64,000 nucleotides of DNA from Sporosarcina sp. ACRSL. GTDB taxonomy: Bacteria; Bacillota; Bacilli; Bacillales_A; Planococcaceae. A program made the translations under genes and the position numbers. Shown piece after piece: positions 1 to 7,160 of the stretch (within the stretch, counting starts at the first letter, position 1; each line of letters begins with the position of its first letter). The stretch covers positions 124,001-188,000 of the forward strand of contig NZ_JAKRNT010000003.1 of NCBI RefSeq assembly GCF_022346605.1, written 5' to 3'. The notes under the pieces were generated by a model that worked only from the letters and a program-made list of their open reading frames with translations, was not told the origin of the DNA and searched no databases.

Positions 1-306
1 CTTTTGAATATAATCATCCGCCCCCATATTCATCGCCATCACCATATCCATCGGATGATCTCGCGACGACAGAAAGATGATCGGCACCTTCGAAACCGCT
101 CGGATCTCCCGGCACCAATGAAACCCATCATACGCGGGAAGTTGTATGTCAAGTATGACAAGATGCGGTTTTGTTTGAATAAAAGACTTCATCACATCAT
201 GAAAATCCTCCGGCCCCGACACATGAAGCGACCACTGCCCAAGCCGCTCTTTCAGGGAATTGTAGATTGCCTGATCATCCTCCACAATGAAAATATTCAT
301 ATCCAT
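1..306 (-). CDS. BceR/GraR-like response regulator, N-terminal part (cut by window edge)
   Basis: This is the receiver domain of an OmpR-family response regulator; only the first 102 codons lie in the window and the DNA-binding domain is off the left edge. The acidic pocket is at residues 9-11 (EDD). The phospho-acceptor is Asp53 in ILDIQLP, and the conserved Lys is at 102 in ADDYIQK. The segment DGFHWCREIR followed by PIIFLSSRD is characteristic of the BceR/GraR/NsaR group, which responds to cell-wall antimicrobial peptides together with an intramembrane-sensing kinase and an ABC transporter. The ATG at 306 is preceded by GGGAG at 8 nt. Its promoter must lie inside or beyond the repeat array that occupies the upstream 600 bp. 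The family call is firm; the stimulus is inference. Confidence 0.9.
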   Translation of the reverse strand, partial: MDMNIFIVEDDQAIYNSLKERLGQWSLHVSGPEDFHDVMKSFIQTKPHLVILDIQLPAYDGFHWCREIRAVSKVPIIFLSSRDHPMDMVMAMNMGADDYIQK

Positions 307-362
307 CCGATGCACTCCCTTTCTTCCTTCATTATAATGGTGTGAAGCGGGGTTGGAAAAGA

Positions 363-960
363 TTATCACCACTTGGGGCGGCGTTATCACCACTTAGAAC
401 AAGGTTATCACCACTTAGAGTGGCTTTATCACCACTCAGAGGGATGTTATCACCACTCGGAACGCTCTTATCACCACTCAGCAATTTCCAACAGAAAAAC
501 CTATCCCAGCGGAGACAACAAAGAGAGTTTCTAGACAACTTTCAACTTATCACCACTTAGATAGAGGTTATCACCACTCAGAAAGGTGTTATCACCACTC
601 GGAACGCTTTTATCACCACTCAGCAATTTCCAACAGAAAAACCTCATCCCAGCGGAGATAACAAAGAGATTTTCTAGACTACTTTCAACTTATCACCACT
701 TAGATTGAGGTTATCACCACTTAAACGGAGGTTATCACCACTTAAACGGAGTTTATCACCACTCAGAAGGGTGTTTTCACCACTCGGAAGGCTTTTATCA
801 CCACTCAGCAATTTCCAACAGAAAAACCTCTTCCCAGCGGAGACAACAAAGAGAGTTTCTAGACAACTTTCAACTTATCACCACTTAGATAGAGGTTATC
901 ACCACTTAAACGGAGTTTATCACCACTCGGAACGCTTTTATCACCACTCAGCAATTCCCG
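363..960 (+). repeat. Array 1 of 21-bp tandem units, core TTATCACCACT, 20 units in four blocks
   Basis: Core units begin at 363, 384, 405, 426, 447, 468; then 547, 568, 589, 610; then 690, 711, 732, 753, 774, 795; then 875, 896, 917, 938. Within each block the spacing is exactly 21 bp. The core is TTATCACCACT followed by T(A/G)A or C(A/G)G and a variable 6-8 bp. One unit (774) is degenerate (TTTTCACC). Each block ends in a unit with CAGCAATT, and three of the blocks are followed by the same ~59-bp spacer. Because 21 is a multiple of 3, long open frames run through the array on both strands, but they have no ribosome binding site and only echo the repeat. The array fills the gap between the response-regulator start and the NERD gene 3' end. 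Confidence 0.95.
489..874 (+). repeat. Higher-order repeat: three near-identical ~59-bp spacers inside array 1
   Basis: Spacers at 489-546, 631-689 and 816-874 are near-identical. Each starts with a CCAACAGAAAAACCT-like segment, continues with CCCAGCGGAGA(C/T)AACAAAGAG and ends with TCTAGAC(A/T)ACTTTCAAC directly before the next TTATCACC unit. Unit block plus spacer therefore forms a larger repeat of about 143-185 bp, which suggests duplication of whole segments as well as of single 21-bp units. Confidence 0.9.
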
Positions 961-963
961 AAC

Positions 964-994
964 AAAAAAGCGCACGATTATGTGCGCTTTTTGT
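964..994 (-). terminator. Intrinsic terminator of the NERD gene
   Basis: GCGCAC (970-975) pairs with GTGCGC (982-987), flanked by A and T runs on both sides, so it could work in both directions. The NERD stop codon lies in and next to the loop. On the minus strand the stem is followed by six T. Confidence 0.8.
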
Positions 995-1919
995 GGTTTG
1001 CTGGTAGCCACATCGTGTAGGTTCGATTACGATTTGCTCCCTCGGTATGTAAATCCATATCTCGAAGTAGTCGATTCGCATTTTGCTGTCTTTCTAGATG
1101 GAGAAACTCCCTGCAATCCTTATTCGTCATTTTTCCGCCAAACAATAAAAACCAGTCACGAATCGCTTGTATGTGTGCTTCACTACATCGGAAGCCACAA
1201 TTCATGCATTCCCATTTCCGTTTATGCCAAGTCATCCCCAATGTCTTGCATTCCGAACAAATCACGCCCGTTCGAATGTCACTACGACGAATGGAATACG
1301 TCTCACAAATAGGAGAAGGAATGAATTCGCGATGGCTGCTGCTGAGCTGCGATACAAGGTCGGTGAAAGTGTCGTCATCCAACAATGGGGAGGTTGTTGG
1401 GAGTTTGCGGATAAATGTGGGGACCGCGCTTGGGAATAAAACAGGGATGTTCGTGTCGAATACTTCGATGCGTTGCCTCGCATACGCGAGGACGACGGCG
1501 CCGTATACCGGCAATGAAATATTTCGGCTGTACAGCCAGTCTTGAAACAGTTCACAGTTGCTTTCCAACTGGGCAATCGGGCTTTTGAACCCGCTCACCT
1601 CACCCGAATCCAGCACGCGGATCAGTTGTGGAGGATTTTCCGTCACCGTCAATTCACCCGCGATGTTCTTCACTTCAAATAAAACTGCATACCATGGGGT
1701 GATGAACAGCGTGTTAACTTGAAAGTATGTACTGGAGGCAAGTGATAGATCGTGAAAAATACCATGCTTCATTGAAAAAGCATAGCTCTCAAACACCTTG
1801 TCCAACTCCTGCTCACCGCCAAATCCGGCTTGCACCGCTACATGCTTTGAACGCAAAACAGGAATTGCTTCATGGTAACTCGGCAGCCGTCTCATCGCTG
1901 CCTCCAGCCCTTCTAACAA
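978..1919 (-). CDS. NERD (nuclease-related) domain protein with C-terminal zinc ribbon
   Basis: The NERD domain covers roughly residues 28-150. It has the leading GGEQELD segment and the FEVKNIAG core (Glu82, Lys84) of the PD-(D/E)XK-like fold. The Asp expected in the family motif QxD before the hydrophobic strand is Asn69 here (FQVNTLFIT), so catalysis is uncertain. A CSEC...CMNC pair near residues 225-250 looks like a zinc ribbon, followed by a helical tail. The start is unclear: TTG at 1919 has little ribosome binding site, whereas ATG at 1895 has GGAGG at 5 nt. The homologous LEALLRRLP-like region continues in frame upstream to a stop at about 1956 without a standard start codon. NERD proteins are presumed nucleases of unknown role. 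Confidence 0.85.
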   Translation of the reverse strand: MLEGLEAAMRRLPSYHEAIPVLRSKHVAVQAGFGGEQELDKVFESYAFSMKHGIFHDLSLASSTYFQVNTLFITPWYAVLFEVKNIAGELTVTENPPQLIRVLDSGEVSGFKSPIAQLESNCELFQDWLYSRNISLPVYGAVVLAYARQRIEVFDTNIPVLFPSAVPTFIRKLPTTSPLLDDDTFTDLVSQLSSSHREFIPSPICETYSIRRSDIRTGVICSECKTLGMTWHKRKWECMNCGFRCSEAHIQAIRDWFLLFGGKMTNKDCREFLHLERQQNANRLLRDMDLHTEGANRNRTYTMWLPANHKKRT

Positions 1920-2022
1920 TAGGGGTGCCTTTCGAAATTTATGGATGAATATGAGTCAACTCCTCTTATAGTATTCCGCTATTTGTAAGTTTAGCATATT
2001 CATCCATTTAAATTCTAACAAT

Positions 2023-2373
2023 TCAATCAAACTGCAAATACTCCCACACATTCCCGAACGGGTCACGGAAACTGATATATTTCCCCGGTGGGCAAGGGGC
2101 CGGCTCCCCTATAATGAACTCAACATCATGTTCCTTTAAAGCTCCAACTGTTTCATAGATGTCGTCTGTTTTCAGCGTTAACACAATCCCCGAAGCCTCT
2201 TCATTTGAAACACTCTCCGACTCCTCCACAACAATCGGCAATCCCTCGTGCACAAGTGTTACAATCTTCGGCCCGTACTCCTTGTTCACTTCAAACCCTA
2301 AGACCTCCGTATAAAAATCAATGGCCTTCTTCATCTCCGGTACATGAATACTAATCACACAAACTTGTGTCAT
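2023..2373 (-). CDS. VOC (glyoxalase/bleomycin-resistance) family protein
   Basis: A single VOC domain of 116 residues begins VCVISIHVPEMKKAIDFYTEVLGF and ends with FRDPFGNVWEYLQF, the two paired beta-alpha-beta modules of the superfamily. Members bind a metal and act on small molecules, such as glyoxalases, dioxygenases and antibiotic-binding proteins; the substrate cannot be read from the sequence. The start overlaps the stop of the upstream nucleotidyltransferase by 4 bp (ATGA), so the two are likely translationally coupled. Confidence 0.85.
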   Translation of the reverse strand: MTQVCVISIHVPEMKKAIDFYTEVLGFEVNKEYGPKIVTLVHEGLPIVVEESESVSNEEASGIVLTLKTDDIYETVGALKEHDVEFIIGEPAPCPPGKYISFRDPFGNVWEYLQFD

Positions 2374-3161
2374 ACCTCTTCCCCCATCCTTTCCCCCACA
2401 TAGTTATCAATCATTCTTCGTACAAACTTCATCTGTTCACTTTCTTCATTCCAATGCAACCGGATCCATTCATACTCTCGATGCATCAATTGGCCAATCC
2501 GCGTAACTGCCTGCGCATGTTTCCCAGGTGTAATGAACTCCATGATTTCCGTTAACTCCGCTACAACCGACTCCGGCAATGACCGCTCCATCGTCTTCAA
2601 CCCTAACTTCGCGCGTTCGGGCGCGTACCGCTGGATCAACACCCTCCCTAGATGATGCACGACATTCGTCAGCATTCGCACCGACCAAATGTCATTTCCC
2701 CTAGCTGCAGATTTCGAGTATTGAAATAAAAACCAACCTACATCCAAGACATCATCTCGAAATTCATCTTCCGTCAGCGCCAGTCCTTGCATCTCCATAA
2801 AACCATCCATCAAATCATGCGGATCATACAGCACCTTGAAATGGTCGCCACTAGCAAACGATTCCTTCGTCACCGTGAATAAATCAATATGCAGCAAATC
2901 ATCAAACACGGCGATAATCTGAGGGGCAACAATGAAAATATCTTCCATTAGAATGATGTCGCGGTACGCCTGCAAATGCTCCACTCGGTTTGCGAGAAAT
3001 TCTTTCTTATCCTCCTCGCTCACCAAACAATACAAATCGATGTCCGAATGTGCATCATGCTCCCCTCTTCCCATTGAACCTTTCAGAAAGATTGCTTGTA
3101 CAAGAGGGTCCCCCTTCAAGCTACCGCAAATTTTCTCAACAGCTAATTCCTGTGGTAACAT
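2370..3161 (-). CDS. Nucleotidyltransferase-fold protein
   Basis: The N-terminus carries the polymerase-beta-like signature GSMGRGE at about residues 28-34, followed by HSDIDLY, which supplies two metal-binding acidic residues; a third candidate is in LLHIDLFTV. The rest is helical. The layout resembles aminoglycoside-nucleotidyltransferase-like proteins (263 residues) that are widespread and mostly uncharacterised in Bacillales. It sits 11 bp downstream of the isochorismatase-like gene and overlaps the VOC gene, forming a three-gene minus-strand unit. Substrate unknown. Confidence 0.8.
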   Translation of the reverse strand: MLPQELAVEKICGSLKGDPLVQAIFLKGSMGRGEHDAHSDIDLYCLVSEEDKKEFLANRVEHLQAYRDIILMEDIFIVAPQIIAVFDDLLHIDLFTVTKESFASGDHFKVLYDPHDLMDGFMEMQGLALTEDEFRDDVLDVGWFLFQYSKSAARGNDIWSVRMLTNVVHHLGRVLIQRYAPERAKLGLKTMERSLPESVVAELTEIMEFITPGKHAQAVTRIGQLMHREYEWIRLHWNEESEQMKFVRRMIDNYVGERMGEEV

Positions 3162-3172
3162 GGTTGCCCCCC

Positions 3173-3700
3173 TTACTTGTACACTTCCACATACTCCTCA
3201 TAATCCAATACTTCAATCACATCCGACCAATGCAACACTGTACCTACAAAATCTCGAATATCCAGTCCCGGCATATCGTACGATTCGGCTGTGCTTGCAG
3301 TCCCGGTCGCGTCCTCAATAAATGTCACCTTGTATCCGCGATCGAATGCCGAAATTGCCGTAAACATACAGCAGAATTCAGTATTGAAGCCGGTTATGAA
3401 TACATGTTGGACCCCGAATTTCTCCAACAAACCTGCCAGCTCCGTTTCAAAAAATGCACTCGGCGTCCATTTTTCAACAACATGCTCCGCATAATCCTTT
3501 AAAAATGGATGCAGTTCAGAACCTGCTGAATCCTTGAAAAGTGGACTTTCCTCCTCTTTATCGAAATGCCTCACAAAAATGACCGGTTTTCCCTTACTCT
3601 TAAAATCCTCAATGACATGCTTCATCAAATTCAACTCATTCGTGAAATCACCGAATTCAACGATTCCATTCTGCACGTCAATAACTAATAAAGCCTCCAC
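3173..3700 (-). CDS. Isochorismatase-like cysteine hydrolase
   Basis: This 175-residue alpha/beta hydrolase belongs to the isochorismatase/nicotinamidase superfamily. The putative triad is visible: Asp8 in LLVIDVQ, Lys in VEKWTPSAF near residue 76, and Cys in NTEFCC near residue 109. The cis-peptide region VFITGF precedes the cysteine as in family members. The reaction is probably hydrolysis of an amide or similar small substrate; the exact substrate is unknown. It is the first gene of a short operon with the nucleotidyltransferase and VOC genes. Confidence 0.85.
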   Translation of the reverse strand: MEALLVIDVQNGIVEFGDFTNELNLMKHVIEDFKSKGKPVIFVRHFDKEEESPLFKDSAGSELHPFLKDYAEHVVEKWTPSAFFETELAGLLEKFGVQHVFITGFNTEFCCMFTAISAFDRGYKVTFIEDATGTASTAESYDMPGLDIRDFVGTVLHWSDVIEVLDYEEYVEVYK

Positions 3701-3852
3701 ACACTCACCTCCCCTTTCTAAATGAATAATTCGCTATCGAAGGCATGTTCTCCTTTTTAAAAACTAAGCTATTTTCGCTCATTTCTAATTAATGAAACTT
3801 ATCGTTTCTTAACAACGTATCAATATTTAGGATTTTAGAGAGGATGAAGTAG

Positions 3853-4569
3853 ATGGATAAAATTAAAAATAATATTGTAATAGAGTACAATGACGAAGGT
3901 TATTTAATGTACTCTGAAAGCTTTCCTGGAGCGTATACAAGAGGGAAAGACCAGAATGAAGCGCTTTCTAAATTCCCCAATGAGATTAAAAGATATTGCA
4001 AATGGGCTGGCATTGATTATTCGGAAACGGATATAGTTGAATCTGTCATTGTTCAATATAATAAAAGTAGCTTACGTATTCATGAAGCTGATTCAGACGT
4101 AATTTTCTTGTCTGAGCAAGCTCCTCTTTCAGAGCAAGAATATGAATTAATTAAAAATCGTGTATTAAAATCTGCCAATGATTTTCAGATGCTCTACGAC
4201 TCGATTCCAAATAAAAATTTCACTCCTCTAAAGGAAAGAATGTCATTCTACGGGGCTGTTCCGCGGACTTCCAAGGAGATGTACGTGCACACAAACAATG
4301 TAACCAATTACTATGTAGGAGAAATTGGGGTGAAGCTTAGTAATTTGGCTAACATCCATGAAAATAGAGTCCAAGCTATTAAAGCAATAGAAAATATAGA
4401 TCGTTTTTTGGAGAATAAAACGTTTAATGGAAGCTACGGGGAACAGTGGTCGCTTCTAAAAGTATTAAGAAGATTTATTTGGCATGACCATATTCACGCA
4501 AAAGCAATGTATCGTATTGCATTAAAAGAATGGGAAGAAGATCGTATTCAAAATCCATTTTACTTTTAA
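3853..4569 (+). CDS. HicB-like domain fused to a DinB-like C-terminal region
   Basis: Residues 1-50 resemble the HicB fold (IVIEYNDEGYLMYSESFPGAYTRG followed by EALSKFPNEI), the pattern of an antitoxin-type partial RNase H fold. Residues 100-238 look like a DinB four-helix domain: a conserved ending WSLLKVLRRFIWHDHIHAKAMYR carries two His that could bind metal. No HicA toxin is next to it, so a toxin-antitoxin role is not supported. The start ATG is preceded by GAGAGGATGAAG. The gene stands alone with AT-rich flanks. Function unknown. Confidence 0.7.
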   Translation: MDKIKNNIVIEYNDEGYLMYSESFPGAYTRGKDQNEALSKFPNEIKRYCKWAGIDYSETDIVESVIVQYNKSSLRIHEADSDVIFLSEQAPLSEQEYELIKNRVLKSANDFQMLYDSIPNKNFTPLKERMSFYGAVPRTSKEMYVHTNNVTNYYVGEIGVKLSNLANIHENRVQAIKAIENIDRFLENKTFNGSYGEQWSLLKVLRRFIWHDHIHAKAMYRIALKEWEEDRIQNPFYF

Positions 4570-4681
4570 ATACAAGTTAAAACTTAAGGTTTTTGGCCAA
4601 TAATGATTTGTATTTCGGGGATAGCAAACCGCATGAAACAGCTAAGTACGGGTACGCTAACATGTTAGGAGGGTGATAAAA

Positions 4682-5254
4682 ATGAAGCCTTTTTGTCCTG
4701 AAATTTGGCCAGAAGATCCGACGCCCGAATGTCAGATCAATTGCCAGGAATGCGGACTCTTTGAACAAGGTACGCGAATGGTATGGGGAGAGGGAAATCC
4801 ACAAGCTCCGATTATGGTGATTCTCGATAATCCGGGCGCTCGGGAGGACCGTGAAGGAAAAACGATGGTGTGCGGCACGCGGCAAACATTGCAGCAAGCC
4901 GTTCATGAAGCTGGTTTGAATAAAGAACTTATCTATATAACCTACATATTAAAAAGAAGGCCTATCCGAAAATACGATAAAGAACGGACCCGGGAAATCT
5001 GCATGCATCGCCATCTGGATGAACAGGTCAAACTGCAGAAACCTGAACTTATTATTTGCATGGGCAATGTGGCCGTGCAATCCTTTTTCGAAAATGCGGA
5101 AGTCGATGTAAAAGGGTTGCGGGGCAGCTGGCATGATGTGAAGGGCTATCGGGCAACTGTCGCCTACCACCCGCTTGCCGTTAGGCGCCGACCTAATTTG
5201 TATGGGTTATTAGTGGATGATTTAGCGCTCGTAAAGGCTGCAATTCAATACTAA
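4682..5254 (+). CDS. Uracil-DNA-glycosylase superfamily protein, Cys-rich
   Basis: The 190-residue protein has a Cys-rich N-terminus (FCPEIWP, CQINCQECGLF) and the glycosylase-like motif WGEGNPQAPIMVILDNPGAREDREG. A strand/His block near the C-terminus (VAYHPLAVRRRP) replaces the usual HPS motif. The cysteines resemble the iron-sulphur ligands of family 4/5 uracil-DNA glycosylases, so a DNA repair role is likely but unproven. The ATG at 4682 is chosen because AGGAGGG lies 8 nt upstream; an in-frame GTG at 4673 overlaps that ribosome binding site. Confidence 0.8.
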   Translation: MKPFCPEIWPEDPTPECQINCQECGLFEQGTRMVWGEGNPQAPIMVILDNPGAREDREGKTMVCGTRQTLQQAVHEAGLNKELIYITYILKRRPIRKYDKERTREICMHRHLDEQVKLQKPELIICMGNVAVQSFFENAEVDVKGLRGSWHDVKGYRATVAYHPLAVRRRPNLYGLLVDDLALVKAAIQY

Positions 5255-5339
5255 TTATCCGGGGATCCGCTTATTGCGGTGTTGCCAAGAGAGAAGGAGA
5301 AAACGTGTATATGGCCGCTCAAGCTTCATATTCATAGCT

Positions 5340-5375
5340 AAGACTCTATTCTAGTACGTACGAGAATAGAGTCTT
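5340..5375. terminator. Strong stem-loop between convergent genes
   Basis: AAGACTCTATTCT pairs perfectly with AGAATAGAGTCTT around a 10-nt loop. It lies between the 3' ends of the glycosylase-like gene (plus) and the small 74-aa gene (minus). There is no clear T-run on either side, so termination or 3'-end protection is likely rather than certain. Confidence 0.6.
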
Positions 5376-5387
5376 CACCACTTCCTA

Positions 5388-5612
5388 TTAAATTGGCGTA
5401 TCTTCTTGCTTCAACGTTTGTTCCAGAAGCTTTGCCGCAAAATATTTTCGTGCTTCGGCAGTCGTAATCTGTAAACAAACTTCTTCTTCCTGCTGTTTAA
5501 ACTCCACGAACGTGCCACTTAAGTTTTCACGTACGGAATGGATCTTAAAGCCACTGGCTATATAGTCATCAACTTGTTTCATTTCATCCAAACTTAACAA
5601 ATGATCAGACAT
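5388..5612 (-). CDS. Small protein of unknown function at the end of the pyrimidine operon
   Basis: A 74-residue acidic, soluble protein (begins MSDHLLSLDEMKQVDDYIA, ends KQEDTPI). No domain is recognised. It starts 17 bp after the NCS1 permease stop and is in the same direction, so it is probably the last gene of the pyrimidine degradation operon. One Cys is present and no membrane segment. Confidence 0.6.
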   Translation of the reverse strand: MSDHLLSLDEMKQVDDYIASGFKIHSVRENLSGTFVEFKQQEEEVCLQITTAEARKYFAAKLLEQTLKQEDTPI

Positions 5613-5629
5613 ACAAACACCCCGCTTTT

Positions 5630-7087
5630 CTAGTTAGAACCTTTACCATCAATCTCCTGCATGACGATATCGTCCCAGTCGTGACCAACTGTAAGCCCTA
5701 AGTACTCCGCATCACTCGGATTATCCAGTTCAGCTTGCGGGTACTTCTTAAACCACCAATATTTTGCCAACACATAGTAGACAATCGCCCCAACGAAAAA
5801 GCCAACCAATGAAGAATACGTCGGGTACATATTCGCTATCGCTCCACCAATCACCCAAGCAAATAGCCCCGCTAAGTTAAAGCCGCGCATATACTTGTAT
5901 TGGCCGTCTAATTCGTACAGATCTTTTACATTCACACGACGTTTACGGATTAAATAATAATCGGCGAACAAAATCCCCACAATTGCTGTTAATATACCGC
6001 CAATGATTAATAGCACGTTGACCAACACGTCAAACAGATTCCAGGGCTGTGCTACAACCCCAATTATCCCCGCGATGATGACAGCAGCCCAGAATGGCAC
6101 TTTCGGTCCACCGATGTTCGAGAAAATCGTTGCTGCAGGGATAACGTTTGCAGAAGTGTTTGTTGACCATTGCGCCAACACAATCATCAGCAATAAAACC
6201 CCCAGCACAATTCCACTTGCACTATTCATCAAGGCATTTATCGGATCAGCTGAGGCCGTTGCCATGTAAGCCACTGCCCCTATCGTTACGATAAATGTAT
6301 TGGTGAGCGGCATCACGATCAATGAGCCGACTAACTGTGTTTTATTGCGCTTAAACCAATTGCGTTCATTTTTTGGTGCTTTAAAGAAACGTGACAGTGT
6401 CGGCATATCAGCTGCCAATGTCGCCCAGAACCCCATGTTCGCCATCATCACAACCATGAAAGCTGTAAAAGCCGCTATCCCTGTTGTCGGAGATTCCACC
6501 CAAGCCCATACATCTTTCCCTTGAACCGTCGCTTGATCGGCAAGCGTAATGTACATCCAGCACGATATTAAAATAATAACCGGCGCTGCAAAATCGGCAA
6601 AACGCTCAATGGATTTAATGCCAAGCGCTGTGTTGAACAACTGTAATGCCGCAAATACAAGGAAACATAGATACCAATTATTGAAGTCGAATAATAAATT
6701 CAATATCCCGTTGATGGCCATCGCGCCAAAATAGGTGTTAAGGCCGAACCAACAAGCTGCTGTCACTCCGCGGACAAGCGAAGGTACATGCGTGCCGATT
6801 GTACCAAACGGGGCTCGCATATACACCGGGAAGGACAAGCCGTGCTCAACGCCAATATCACCGATTAATGTCATGAATACGCCGATTAATACGGAACCTG
6901 CTAAAGTCGCTAAAATCACCATCGGCAATGACAGACTCATAATAGCCGAGCCTCCAATTGCAAAGGCGGCTAAAACAATTGCCATTCCTACCCAGATAAC
7001 AGCAAAACCAAATGTGCCAACGATTCTTTTTTGATGTGTCACTGGAAGCAAGTCTGGGGATTTTAAATAATCTCCACCATTCGCCAT
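5630..7087 (-). CDS. NCS1-family nucleobase/hydantoin permease
   Basis: A 485-residue membrane protein with about 12 hydrophobic segments, typical in length for nucleobase:cation symporter-1 proteins (Mhp1, PucI, FurE types). The N-terminal LLPVTHQKRIVGTFGFAVIW and the FPVYMRAPFG segment fit the family. It lies 73 bp downstream of preA in an operon that degrades pyrimidines, so uracil, thymine or dihydropyrimidine/hydantoin uptake is the likely role; the exact substrate cannot be read from the sequence. A separate NCS2 permease is at 60,953. Confidence 0.88.
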   Translation of the reverse strand: MANGGDYLKSPDLLPVTHQKRIVGTFGFAVIWVGMAIVLAAFAIGGSAIMSLSLPMVILATLAGSVLIGVFMTLIGDIGVEHGLSFPVYMRAPFGTIGTHVPSLVRGVTAACWFGLNTYFGAMAINGILNLLFDFNNWYLCFLVFAALQLFNTALGIKSIERFADFAAPVIILISCWMYITLADQATVQGKDVWAWVESPTTGIAAFTAFMVVMMANMGFWATLAADMPTLSRFFKAPKNERNWFKRNKTQLVGSLIVMPLTNTFIVTIGAVAYMATASADPINALMNSASGIVLGVLLLMIVLAQWSTNTSANVIPAATIFSNIGGPKVPFWAAVIIAGIIGVVAQPWNLFDVLVNVLLIIGGILTAIVGILFADYYLIRKRRVNVKDLYELDGQYKYMRGFNLAGLFAWVIGGAIANMYPTYSSLVGFFVGAIVYYVLAKYWWFKKYPQAELDNPSDAEYLGLTVGHDWDDIVMQEIDGKGSN

Positions 7088-7160
7088 TCTCGTCTCTCCT
7101 AAAATTGAATTTCCAGTTAATGCACAACCAATTATTTAGGGCCAAAATTCAAGCTGTTGA

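Noticed and set aside
363-960. CRISPR array
   Set aside because: Unit length 21 bp with no unique 30-bp spacers, no leader and no cas genes; the variable parts are 6-8 bp and related to each other.
342-1007. Open reading frames through the repeat array (LSPL- and SGDN-repeats)
   Set aside because: They only reflect the 21-bp unit, which is a multiple of three, so any frame stays open on both strands. There is no ribosome binding site, and units vary in ways that do not conserve amino acids.
2932-3502. Long plus-strand frames opposite the nucleotidyltransferase and isochorismatase-like genes
   Set aside because: They are antisense shadows of the well-supported minus-strand genes, with no ribosome binding sites.
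3853-4569. HicAB toxin-antitoxin module
   Set aside because: Only the HicB-like fold is seen; no HicA toxin gene lies on either side.
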